From NCBI GenBank assembly GCA_036936605.1, contig JAUPFV010000001.1, forward strand, positions 113,964,771 through 114,028,770: a stretch of 64,000 bases of DNA, given 5' to 3'. Positions 9,301-19,293 of the stretch are shown here, piece after piece; position 1 is the stretch's first letter, and the number at the start of each line of letters is the position of its first letter. A program made the position numbers and the translations under genes. The notes below the pieces were generated by a model. That model was given only the letters and a program-made list of their open reading frames with translations. It did no database searches and had not been told where the DNA came from. Source of the stretch: Limnanthes douglasii subsp. nivea. Its lineage: Eukaryota > Streptophyta > Magnoliopsida > Brassicales > Limnanthaceae.

Positions 9301-11691
9301 TCATAATACAAAATACGATAGTTTCACAAATCCTATGAATGGATAAACAACTACCACGTCCATGAAAAAGATAGATAACAACAAAGCTAAAACAAATCCA
9401 ATAATGAGGACAAACAACCATGGAGAGAAGAGTTGCAGGACTTGATCTCTCCACCTAAGCGCACCCGCTTCCCCACGATCTACAGGCATAGTAACAATCG
9501 AGCGAACAGCGTCTAGCAATCTGTCGTCCATAGTACGTGGTGGTGGAGTAATAGTATGCCAATTATACTCAGCCAGGTACCTCTAGTAGGTGCTCGTCGC
9601 AGACTGTCTATATGTGGCAATGGTAACGGTCAACTGATCCTCAGAAAGTAACTGCTGACGCCAATCTAGCCATGCTCTCTTTCGCCACGTGTACCTCGCC
9701 AAATCTCCTTTCTTATAACCCGGTCGGAGTACAAGTGGGAGTTCGGGCTCATCCTGAACCTGTCTGAACTGGCGCATAACCCGATCAAGCATGTAACCCT
9801 CGACCGTGCTCATCATCCGCAAAGGATAAACGATGGTGCGGATCTCATGCACGGGGAACTGGACTCTGATGTCCTGGTATGGCTCAAATATGACATGTTC
9901 CAAAAAAGTAAAACACTTAGATTGTTTTAAAAAATAAAACTTAATATTAAAATGTTCATGACTGCTAAAATTTAAACACTTACATCTGTCTCCTTCTGAT
10001 CTGCAAGGAGAGTACATACAATCGATTTTGGGTGGATGTTTTGCCCAACAATCCGCTTCGGTAGCCACTTCACAATCCTAGGCTCCCTCGCTACGTGGTC
10101 CGCATTCTCTGAGGCTCTAAACGCGGGGAAGTGGTCATAAATCCAGCAATCAAGCATAGCTACAAATCCATAAAGGTTATGCTTCGATGCTTTCGAAGCA
10201 TCACCCAAACCACGGAAAAGGAATGCCAATGCACTCGTACCCCATGCGATGTCCCACAACCCATAATCTATATTCGCCAACCCGTACAAGTAGTCAGCCT
10301 TGACGCTTTTCTGACTAGTATCCGCAAAAATAGTGCAACCAAATAAGAACATAAGGTATGCTCGTGATACCTGGCGGATAGTCTCAGCATCAGTCTGCTC
10401 AACGTAGCGACCCCTGGTAAAAGTCTCTCGCAGCCACTTGATCTTGAAGCCAACGCCTCTAGTGGACTGTATCTCTGCACGGACCTCATCCACTGTCAAA
10501 CCTAACATACTAGCATAGTAGTTGTATGCCTCATCACGTGGAGCCGTGACTACATCCAAGGTTCGGCCAACTACAGGGAGACTTGTAATGCAGCTGACAT
10601 CGTCGAGGGTAATCGGCATCTCCCCAAATGAGAAATGGAATGTGTTGGTCTCCTGATGCCAACGCTCAACAAAAAGCTCATCAAGTACGGAGTGCGTGAA
10701 GTACTGAAGCAAGTGGGCTATAAGAGGACCGAAAGGAGTCCGCGCCAAATGCCGTTGCACCTCTGGCTGAGCACTGAGGTCCCACAAATGAAGCACATTA
10801 TAATATGCCTGTATGCCTAATGTAGTGCGACCCTGTAAATAAAAAACTAAGTCAGAAAATAATAATAGTAAAACCTTAGACTAGACGTTTATTAGTTTGG
10901 TACTTACATGTCCTATGAAGACGTGATACGCCTCGTGCTTCTTGTAGTCAGGAAATAGAGGTATATTGTTGTATTTGAGAAATGCAAACGTCTTTCGCTG
11001 CTCCTCTATGTGGATCGCATCGATATGCTCCTCATCGATGGTGTCCTGCTCAGGGTCCCCAGTGGCATCCACCCTGTCACTAACAGGTGGTGGATGTGTA
11101 CTAGTATGCGCAGGGGGTGGAGCTCTGCGAGCGAGAGAAGGAGGTGGTGGATCACTAGCAGTGGGAGGTGGTGATCGGTGTGATGAAGACGTCTCTCGTC
11201 GTGAGGAGCCTCCGCCTCTATTATCATCGACTGCAATCTCTGTGGATTTTTATTTCCTCTTCCCATGGTTGATTCGGTGCAAAGACCGATCACTCCTTAT
11301 CCTGTCCTCCTCCTCCCTAAGACCAATAGTCTCAAGGTCCTCAACTAAATCTCGTTCGCGCTTGGCATCACGGACTCGCTCATCCTCGACGGCCTGTACA
11401 GTCTTTAGACTCTTCACCGGGGGTGGCGCCCGTGACCCAGGGGGATACGCCCTAGATCGAGGAAGACGTCGCTCCTCAACCGCGTCGGACCTACAAAAAT
11501 ACAAAACAAATCACGAAATTAATAACAATAACATATGATGTAACCCAAAAAATTAAAAAAAAAACAATACTCTAATTCGCAACCGAACTCCCTATAGAAA
11601 GTAATTTCTTATAAATTTCAATTTTTTAAAAAAAATGCAAAAGTAAAACCTTTAAAAGTCTAATTCGGCAATTTTTAAAAGAAAAAACTGT

Positions 11692-11771
11692 GCAACATAG
11701 GTACACAGCAGGTGTGCCGCTTGGTACAGAGGCGTTGTGCCGAGCGGCACAGCTGCTCGCACCGTCGGTGC
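11692..11771. repeat. Second dyad array, inside PMD intron 1, 23-bp pitch
   Basis: Four copies of the same kind of motif: GCAACATAGGTAC at 11692, TGCCGCTTGGTAC at 11715, TGCCGAGCGGCAC at 11738 and GCACCGTCGGTGC at 11759. The first three are exactly 23 bases apart and the fourth 21. The half-sites (GGTAC, GTGCC, GCACC) are those of the array at 8669-9045, with more GC-rich centres. Confidence 0.8.
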
Positions 11772-11779
11772 CGGCTGCC

Positions 11780-11817
11780 GGCCATTTTCCAGCCGGCAAC
11801 TTGGCTGGAAAATGGCC
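11780..11817. repeat. Perfect 15-bp hairpin next to the second dyad array
   Basis: GGCCATTTTCCAGCC (11780-11794) and its exact complement GGCTGGAAAATGGCC (11803-11817) around an 8-base loop. It lies in intron 1 of the PMD gene and would also fold in the pre-mRNA. Confidence 0.9.
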
Positions 11818-12124
11818 ACTAAACCCTAAGTTCTACTCTAAATCTAACCTAAATCCTAAATTCATACCTAGAACTAACAAAATTAACAAAAAAAATTAGA
11901 TTAGGGAACTTACGTAGATGGTGGTGGGGGGTTTTTGTTCTTCACCATGATGAACGAGGAGGAGGAGGAGTAGTGGTGGTGGTGGCTTGCCGGAAAAATT
12001 GAGAGAGAAGTGAGAGTGTTTGAGAGAAGAGAGTTTGAGAGTTAGAGAGAAGTGAGAGAAGTGAGGGAAGTGAGATAAAGTTCAGGGAAAAATGTTGTGG
12101 ATGGAAGTTAGTAAAAAAAATTGG

Positions 12125-12228
12125 CTTATATACCTAGAAAATGGTATTTTTGGAAACAAAATGGGTATACTTAGATCAACTTTGGGTATACTCAAAATTG
12201 GGTATACTTAAACATGAATTGGGTATAT
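12125..12228 (-). promoter_or_regulatory. Probable PMD promoter: TATA box and GGGTATAC repeats
   Basis: On the minus strand TATATAAG lies at 12132-12125, about 180 bases before the PMD start codon, followed by a GA/CT-rich leader (12100-11949). Just upstream the + strand carries GGGTATAC at 12163, 12184 and 12200 and GGGTATAT at 12221: a cluster of four near-identical octamers. Promoter use is inferred. Confidence 0.5.
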
Positions 12229-12239
12229 ATAACTTGACC

Positions 12240-13280
12240 CTTTTTTTTTATTGTTGTTTGGTTTGATTTTATATTGTTGTGTTATAGTGTTATATTAATT
12301 TAGATATGTAAATTCGTGAAATAATATATAATATGTATTTATAAGTGTTATTATGAATTTAGGTGAAAATTTTATGTTGAAAGTGTATTTAATCCACTAT
12401 TTGTTTATTTTAGCAAGATGGTTACAAGTATATTTATGAGACTTATGGCTATCTGTAGAAGTAGTACGAGTAATGTTGATGAGTCAGACTCACAATAATT
12501 AGTCTATATTAGTGGGTGATACGTTGCAATGTCTTTTCTTTTGTTTAAAATATATTCATAAATGTGTTCTTATTTGTGAGTTATATAAGGACAAATCTAC
12601 TCACTCTTTTCTATCGTGCTTGTCATTATTTTAAAGTTGGAAGAGGGTCGAGTGTTGCTCATGCTGCCGATGAAATAGTGCTACCGAACACTTTTATTGT
12701 GTTCAATAAAGTATTATCTCACGTCACTAGTTTGTACAAAAGATATAAATAAAAAACACGACCTACAATATTTTCAACGTGGATGTAAGTTTATTTAAAA
12801 CATATGTGTTAACTAATTTTGTAGAATTATTTGGTTTGATTAATAAATATTAACCGAGCTTAATTATTTCTATTAGTTTGTTTGATTAATTTATTCTAAC
12901 TTGAGTTTGACCAACTCAGCTTGATTTTTTGTTTTAATTGTTTTGATAAGCTCAATTTTTTTTTAATTTTGAATTTGATTAAATGAGTTTTTTTAGTTAG
13001 TTTGATAAGTGGTGTTAGTTGTTTCCTTTATTTTGGTTTGGTATTATTGGTTTGAATTTGATTATAATATTGATTCGATTTGGTTATATTATAATAATTG
13101 GTTTGATTAGTTTGTTTTGTTTGATTAGTTTGATGGTTACGTAATATGTAATTGAGTTTTTATTGATTCGATTGGTTATGTTATACATTAATTGAGTTTT
13201 GATTTGTTTGATTAATTGGATTAGACTTAATAGAGTTTTAAATGGTTTGGTGAATTGATTTTTTGGTTGTTGATATACTT
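12240..13280. other. AT-rich intergenic DNA with TTTGATTAGTTTG-like simple repeats
   Basis: From about 12830 to 13270 the + strand is dominated by short, irregular iterations of TTGGTTTGATTAG / GTTTGATTAATT. No gene was recognised; ORFs here are by-products of the simple repeat. Confidence 0.45.
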
Positions 13281-13479
13281 TGGTATATTTTTTATGATCG
13301 AGCATCAATACGGTGTTACGCGTTATACAAGGCACTAAAATAATGGAACTTGGATGGTAATAATGTGGTCATGTATAAGATTTTTACGGTTTTATTTGGT
13401 TATCCCATTAAAATCCCGCGACGTTTGTCAAGCGGTATTCCTCTCGTTGGGCATCATTGAACGATGATACACGAAGATA

Positions 13480-13800
13480 AATTTATTTTATATTCGGTCA
13501 TTTATTGCTTATCAGACGACGACGTCCATGTGTTTACACATCTTCCGGTGGTAGGTGAAATTTTGAAACCTCTAGTGCTTGCAGATATTATTGAGTGATT
13601 TCAGTTTTTCTCAACTATTTTTGGTATTCTTATTTTATAAATTGATTTGAATTCGTTGAAAATGAGAAACAAAGTTATTCGCCTTCAATGGTTGCGGGAA
13701 AATTTATGGTTCGAGGTATATTGATAGTATTACTCTCACGAAAGCTAGGGTCACCTTCGTAACTCGTGTTTATCTCTTGCAACAACCTGATTGTCGTATA
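13480..13800 (+). pseudogene. Degenerate PMD relic
   Basis: On the + strand 13508-13590 reads LSDDDVHVFTHLPVVGEILKP, matching the LDDVSCITSLPVVG segment of the PMD gene at 9301-11948. At 13668-13718 NKVIRLQWLRENLWFE matches its GFKIKWLRETF segment. The two pieces are in the right order and at about the right spacing, but frames and stops are scrambled. It is a separate, older copy on the opposite strand. Confidence 0.6.
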
Positions 13801-13810
13801 TTTTCAAAAA

Positions 13811-14840
13811 AATAGTTAACTTTGTTTCTATGGACAATATAAACTTCTTGGAGTATCCATGTTATTTTTAGTAATATAACGAGGATGTGAAAATAGTATG
13901 AACATACCAGTCTCTTAGGAAACGTTACCTTCAAATAATGGCTCTATTATAAACTAATTAACATATCAAATTGTCACACTTGTATAGATTTAAAAGAGTA
14001 GAGTTCGGGCGCAAATAACTACTCGGGATTCATACCGACGCACTATCAAGATGTTTTGAAAGAACTATAGTCTTTGTACTTTTGTCGGTTATTTTTCTTC
14101 TGAATTTAAACATGCTTAATTTTTTCTTTTTAATTAAATTTTAACTGCATAAATATCTACACATCTATATACCATTTGATTCTATTTCATGGATAGAGGT
14201 ATCGTTGAAGTATTTTGTTATATTGAAACTTATTATTTAGAGAGTGTTGTTTTATAGTTCAAAAATATACATGAGAGAGCTTGATTGTAGCATTGACTTT
14301 TAAAAAATGAAAATCACTTACATATTTGTTCTTGTGTTACCAAATTGTTGAATCTCATTCGTGAAAAGATAAATTAAATTTTCAATGTATAGTTGTATCC
14401 AATAAGTATTAACATGATCGGTGATGGTTGGGTAATCAAAAAATAACTCTTTTAACATCACTAATCATGTTAATATTTTTCCATTGATTTTTGTGTGTTT
14501 GTAAGAATATTTTTATTTATATACTGTATTTATAACATGTAGAATGTTATCCACCATCACCTAATATATAAAAAATCAAAGTAACGTGTAATTTCAAATC
14601 TTCTTAGAGCTCATAAAAGAAAAATCAACACGTAATATCAGATTTGTTGAAGTTACACGAACAACTTCAAACAATGACATTATGTAACTCGATATCTTTT
14701 AAGCACCGCCATTGGTAAGTATTTGTGAAAATGTGCACAACAACTCAATAATTTTAAGATACACGAAAAATAATTCGGTGATCATTTCCGATCTTTCAAT
14801 TGTCCGATGTCATTCTAAGTAATTATTCTCTATATTTTTT
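13811..14840. other. AT-rich intergenic DNA
   Basis: No coding or repeat structure identified up to the copia element at 14846. Confidence 0.4.
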
Positions 14841-14845
14841 ATAAT
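14841..14845. repeat. Target-site duplication of copia 1, left
   Basis: ATAAT, repeated at 17794-17798 on the other side of the element. Confidence 0.8.
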
Positions 14846-14904
14846 TGCTCAGGCTTAAAGTAACGTGAAGTATAATATTATTTCTAAATTAGTATACTAT
14901 ATTT

Positions 14905-15230
14905 ATTGGATTTCTACATTAATTAGATTTCCTATATTAATTATATTTATTATATTAATTAGATTTCCATTAATAACTAGACTTCCTATATTAATTAGAT
15001 TTCCTATATTAATTAGATATTTCAATATCAAATTTTCTATATTAATTGGATATTCTATATTAATTAGATTTTCTACCTACTCTATATTAATTATATATTA
15101 TATATTAGTTAGATTTCTATATTAATTTGGTCTTCTATATTAATTATATTTCATAATTTGTTCTTCTACATTAATTAGATTTCCTATTATTTTGTCTTTT
15201 ATATTAATTAGATTTCATTAATTAATGGAT
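14905..15230 (+). repeat. AT-rich minisatellite in left LTR of copia 1
   Basis: Roughly 17-20-bp units around TTCTATATTAATTAGAT, irregularly repeated. The matching array in the right LTR is at about 16998-17340. Confidence 0.85.
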
Positions 15231-16997
15231 TAAGATTTGTCATAATTGACCTATAATTAAAGAAGATATAGCTCACACAGTATATTTCTTCAAAGAGATA
15301 AATTAGTTATAGGTCTTTTGAGAGATAAGTGAGTTAAAAGATAAACACTAAAGAGATGGTTTTGTGACTCACGTCATCTTTTGTTACAAAGAATAATTAA
15401 GTCATTTGTGTTTGAGAGTCTTTATTGTTTTCTTTTCTTTTCTCTTGTCAGGATTCACCATATACGACTCCTGACGTCCTTGTTTAAGTATGTTCTCATT
15501 CTAAGGAGTATGAAAACCACATAAAACATTAGCACCGAACAACGACACAAATATGCTCAAGTCTCAAGCTAATATGTGGTCCAAGTTTGAAAGAATGACA
15601 TTTATAAGTGTGCATATCACAAAAATCTGTAGTGGGTTTTTTTGCTACAATGATAATAATATTGTCGCAACAACCACATAGATTGTTGCGGTGGTTTTGT
15701 GACTCGCGGTGGTTTTGTGACTCGCGTCATCTTTTGTTACAAAGAATAATTAAGTCATTTGTGTTTGAGAGTCTTTATGTAACATACTTATTTATAAAAG
15801 AAGTATTTGTTGCCCGTGGATGTAGAATTTCTTCACGATCCGAACCACGTTAAATCTTCTTGTAAACTTTGTTCTTGAAATAAGGTAAGATTTGAAGCTT
15901 GTATTACCTATTATGACCTCTCGTGTAGGTGTTCACCAACTATTGGTCATTGCTTCGGCTGAGGTGGCTAAGATTCGGCCTAGCGAGTCTCGTTATTGAT
16001 GGTTTCCCTAACAAGTGGTGTGGTAAGCGTGAAGATCTGATATCAATATTTGTTTCTGGTGAAGTAGACAAAGTCAAAAACGAAGATCGCGGATCTTGGA
16101 GTAAACTCAAGCGCAGTCACAACAATGATTATATTAGGGAACTATTAAATTTAAGTTATCTACTAAAATAGAAAAGGCTTTAACAAATGTGAGTCTTGGA
16201 TGGGTCCATAGTAGAATGGACGTCCAGTATGGGGAATGGATCTGCTAGGATTCGGCTGGAGGCAGTTGAAGGCTTATCGAAGTAGATGGAGATTCAATCT
16301 AAGAAGTACCTGAAGAGGTTAAGGACTGACAATGGCGTGGTATTAGTGAAGCGAAAATTCACTAGTTATTCTTCTAAATTGGGTATGCATAGGCGCAAAA
16401 TCTTGAGATTACCTCGAAGCATGGAATAACTGAGAAGATGAGTCATAAATTACTTGGAGTAAGGGTTATGCTTCTGACAGCTGGACATAATAAGAGATTT
16501 AGTGAATGAGTTGTTTTGGGCAGCTAACATCGTCAACATGATCCGTGGACTTTCGTCCATCATGGAGATGTAATAGGTATTGGAGGTTGAGCTGGAGATA
16601 GATGGAGTTTGAACATAAGGGTGGAGATATGGATACCTCCACAGAAGCTGTTTTCAAGCTATGTTCTTTTCAAGCTATGTTCGGGTTCGACATTTGCAAA
16701 GGAAGTTCAACCATTGCTGAATTCGGGTATTGATCTGAAGTTTGACGGGTCAAAGGCTTTAGATGTTCAAACTTTGGAGCAATTTTCAGGTGTTGCTCGG
16801 GTCGGATCTTAGGATAGGTCAGATGGATGTTATAACCGTTTTATTGGATGTAAAAGGTTGGAAGACTGGTCAATTGAGAAGTATTTTCTCAATAAAGTTC
16901 GCGAACTGCATAGGAATTGATCACTCCAGTGCAGGTGGAAAGTTTGTCTTGGAAAGTTTGTCAATGTAGACTTAAAGTAACGCAAAGCATAATATTC

Positions 16998-17340
16998 TTT
17001 TCGAAATGAGTTTTCTATATTAATTAGATTTCTAAACTAATTAAACTCTTATATTAATTAAACTTTCAATATTAATTGGATTTCTTATATTTATTAGATT
17101 TGTTATATTTATTAGATTTTCTGTATTAATTGGATATTAATATTAATTGGATTTTGTATTAATTGGATATTCAATGTTAATTGGTTTTTCTAGATATACT
17201 ATATTGATTAGATATTATTTATTAATTAGATTTCTATATTAATTAAATATTATATTAATCTAGTCTTTAATATTTATTAGATTTCCTATTAATTTGGTCT
17301 TTTATATTAATTATGTTTTCTAATTTGGTTTTTTATATTA
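16998..17340 (+). repeat. AT-rich minisatellite in right LTR of copia 1
   Basis: Same unit family as 14905-15230, but the order and number of units differ, so the arrays have drifted independently since insertion. Confidence 0.85.
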
Positions 17341-17793
17341 ATGACCTATAAATACAAGAAGATATAGCTTTGCAATTTGTGACGAGCCAAGAAATGAGCT
17401 GCATATTTCTACTGAGAGAGAAACTAGCTTTAGGTCTTTTTAGAGATAAATACTAAATAGAGAGTTTTGTGAATCGTCATCTTTTTGTGTTTGAGAGTTT
17501 TTTTTAACCTACTTATTTATAAAAGAATTATATGTTGCTAGTGGATATAGGATTTTTTCACAATCTAAACCACGTTAAATATCTTATTGTGCGATCGTTT
17601 ACATCTAGGTTTTCTTTTCAACTTTGTTCTTGAAATAAGGTAAGAGCCGAAGCTCGTATTACCTCGTACGACCACTCGGGTAGGTGTTCACCAATTGTTG
17701 GCCACTGCTTCGGCTGAGTGGCTAGGATTCGCCATAGCAAGTCTTGTTATGGTTGGGTTGGATCTTGTTCGGATATTGATGATTTTCCTAACA

Positions 17794-17798
17794 ATAAT
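17794..17798. repeat. Target-site duplication of copia 1, right
   Basis: ATAAT, pairing with 14841-14845. Confidence 0.8.
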
Positions 17799-17907
17799 AA
17801 GTATTCCATGGAGGATTGGATGATGATGTCAACATAAATATGGTTTTGTCAGATATTGTAGATGTTACGCATGTTTGATACATTATTCGGGTTATAGTTC
17901 TTAACCC

Positions 17908-17910
<3 letters not shown>

Positions 17911-17950
<40 letters not shown>
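17911..17950. repeat. (AT)n microsatellite
   Basis: About 20 uninterrupted AT units. Confidence 0.97.
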
Positions 17951-17952
<2 letters not shown>

Positions 17953-19293
17953 TTAGAAGCCACACCTCATGACGATAATTCACATGCCAACTATTTTTTT
18001 GTATAGTTTTAGTTTGATGGCTTTTGAACAACCTTAAAAGTGTGTGAACGGTGGATGGTTGTGTTGTCCGCATATAACAATCAATATCACCAATAAAGAA
18101 TGTGTAACGTTATCTGATGCGCTATCAACTAAAGCAGATAATCACATTTTTTTGCATATGATTTTGTGTTTAGACCATCTATACCAAAAAAAATTAAACA
18201 TCATACCTCTTACATTTGTAAAACAATAGGACAATCTCTACTTCGTCCATCGCCGTAAAAGTTAATAATAATGTAGCCTAAGTCACGACTTACACGATGA
18301 ACCAATTCGGTCAACTTAGATATAGAGTAATACATGGAAAATAAATATATGTAATCGGTATGCATATATGTTTCCTTCTAGTGTTCCTACAAAGTTCAAT
18401 CATTATTTGTGACTATGGTACGCAAATAGTCCTAAAACAACATAGGACTTTTAAAAAACATATAACGGACATAAACAATGCGCAATCATTTTCACATAAT
18501 TCATGCGAAAGATATTTGTAAATTTTCATGATTCAAATGAAAATATTTATGAATTTGGCACGAACCATGCACTATATATTTTTGGCATGATTCAAATAAA
18601 ATATTTATCTAGTCTGGTACGATTCGTGCGATGTATTAGCTTCCAAATTTATTTTCATTATGTTGCTATATTTCTTTGAATATTCATATATTCATATATG
18701 TTTACCTTAATTCCACGGGGTTTAAGTTCATGGTGTTAGATTGGTATTAGAAAACCGGTATCGTTTTAGTTAAATTTTCGCAAAATCGAATTAGATTTTA
18801 AAAATTAAAGTATAGGATTTTATCTAAAAAAAAGTTTCAAAATTTTTAAATGGAAGAAATACCAAATCATTAACGGATATGGTACCATTTCAATAACCGT
18901 TGGAACGTAGAATGAAAATACAGTTGGAATTTCGTAAGCTATAATCAAATTTGAGACCTTTTGTTTTGTGTTTAACTATTAAAAAAATTTATCAAGATAT
19001 CAACAACTGAGAAAAGGTTTTTGGCCTCGGTTCTTTTATTGAGGAACCACAGTATAGTAACTTGAAGAGGAAGAAAGAAAGCATAAAAAACTATTTAGCC
19101 TAAGATATATAGAGTCGGTGGGAACAGTCGGAAAAACTATTTTATTACTATATGCACATCTTATGTGACAAGATGTTACGATTTATACCCAGTACATGAC
19201 ATCCCAAAATACAACAGTTCTGAGTATCTAGCCCATCGGAAACTGGCATTTGAGATTATATACAAATCATTCATGATTTGTTTTGGCAATGAA
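17951..19293. other. Intergenic DNA downstream of ABIL1
   Basis: AT-rich. Near 18524-18640 there is an imperfect two-copy repeat beginning CATGATTCAAAT, with period about 60. The ABIL1 3' UTR must lie at its right end. Nothing else recognised. Confidence 0.4.

Larger units (their letters stand above)
9301..11948 (-). pseudogene. Plant mobile domain (PMD, MAIN-like) gene, four exons, two nonsense codons
   Basis: PMD proteins occur as host genes (MAIN/MAIL) and inside plant transposons. Exons: 11948-11914 (MVKNKNPPPPS), 11490-10908, 10832-9984 and 9915-9301; splice sites are GT-AG and phases join to 694 codons. Residues ~12-150 are charged and Pro/Ser-rich. The PMD core spans ~190-560: TPFGPLIAHLLQYF, ERWHQETNTFHF, FGEMPITLDDVSCIT, IKWLRETF, SRAYLMFLFGCTIF, GTSALAFLFRGLG, then VEGYMLDRVMRQF. 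The C-terminus (~650-693) is strongly hydrophobic (LFVLIIGFVLALLLSIFF), a predicted membrane tail unusual for this family. Codon 92 is TAA (11252-11250) and codon 600 is TAG (9585-9583), where TGG would restore Trp. The first intron carries a second dyad array. A TATA box (12132-12125) and GA-rich leader precede the ATG. Confidence 0.88.
14846..17793 (+). mobile_element. Ty1-copia element 1, internally deleted (2.95 kb)
   Basis: Left LTR 14846-16013, interior 16014-16964, right LTR 16965-17793. Both LTRs run from TG...CTTAAAGTAACG to a CCTAACA end, and each holds an array of TTCTATATTAATTAGAT-like units followed by the matching stretch ACTTTGTTCTTGAAATAAGG and GGTGTTCACCAA. The left LTR is followed at once by AGTGGTGTGG, a decayed form of the AGTGGTATCAGAGC primer site of copia elements. 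A 5-bp target duplication (ATAAT) flanks the whole. The interior is only ~950 bp; it keeps a scrap of integrase (around 16300-16440, with a TDNG motif) and little else. LTR length differs (1168 and 829 bp) mainly through the AT-rich arrays. Replication-incompetent by itself. Confidence 0.85.

Noticed and set aside
7826..12300. Terminal inverted repeats or target duplication for a PMD transposon
   Set aside because: I compared 7800-8100 with 12100-12300 on both strands by eye and found no convincing pair; ends are left undefined.
14865..15125. 86-codon ORF of Ile/Arg/Phe repeats
   Set aside because: Produced by the AT-rich minisatellite of the copia 1 LTR.
17849..18073. ORF with an Ile-Tyr repeat
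   Set aside because: Reads through an (AT)n microsatellite. The ORF at 29444-29776 was rejected on the same ground.
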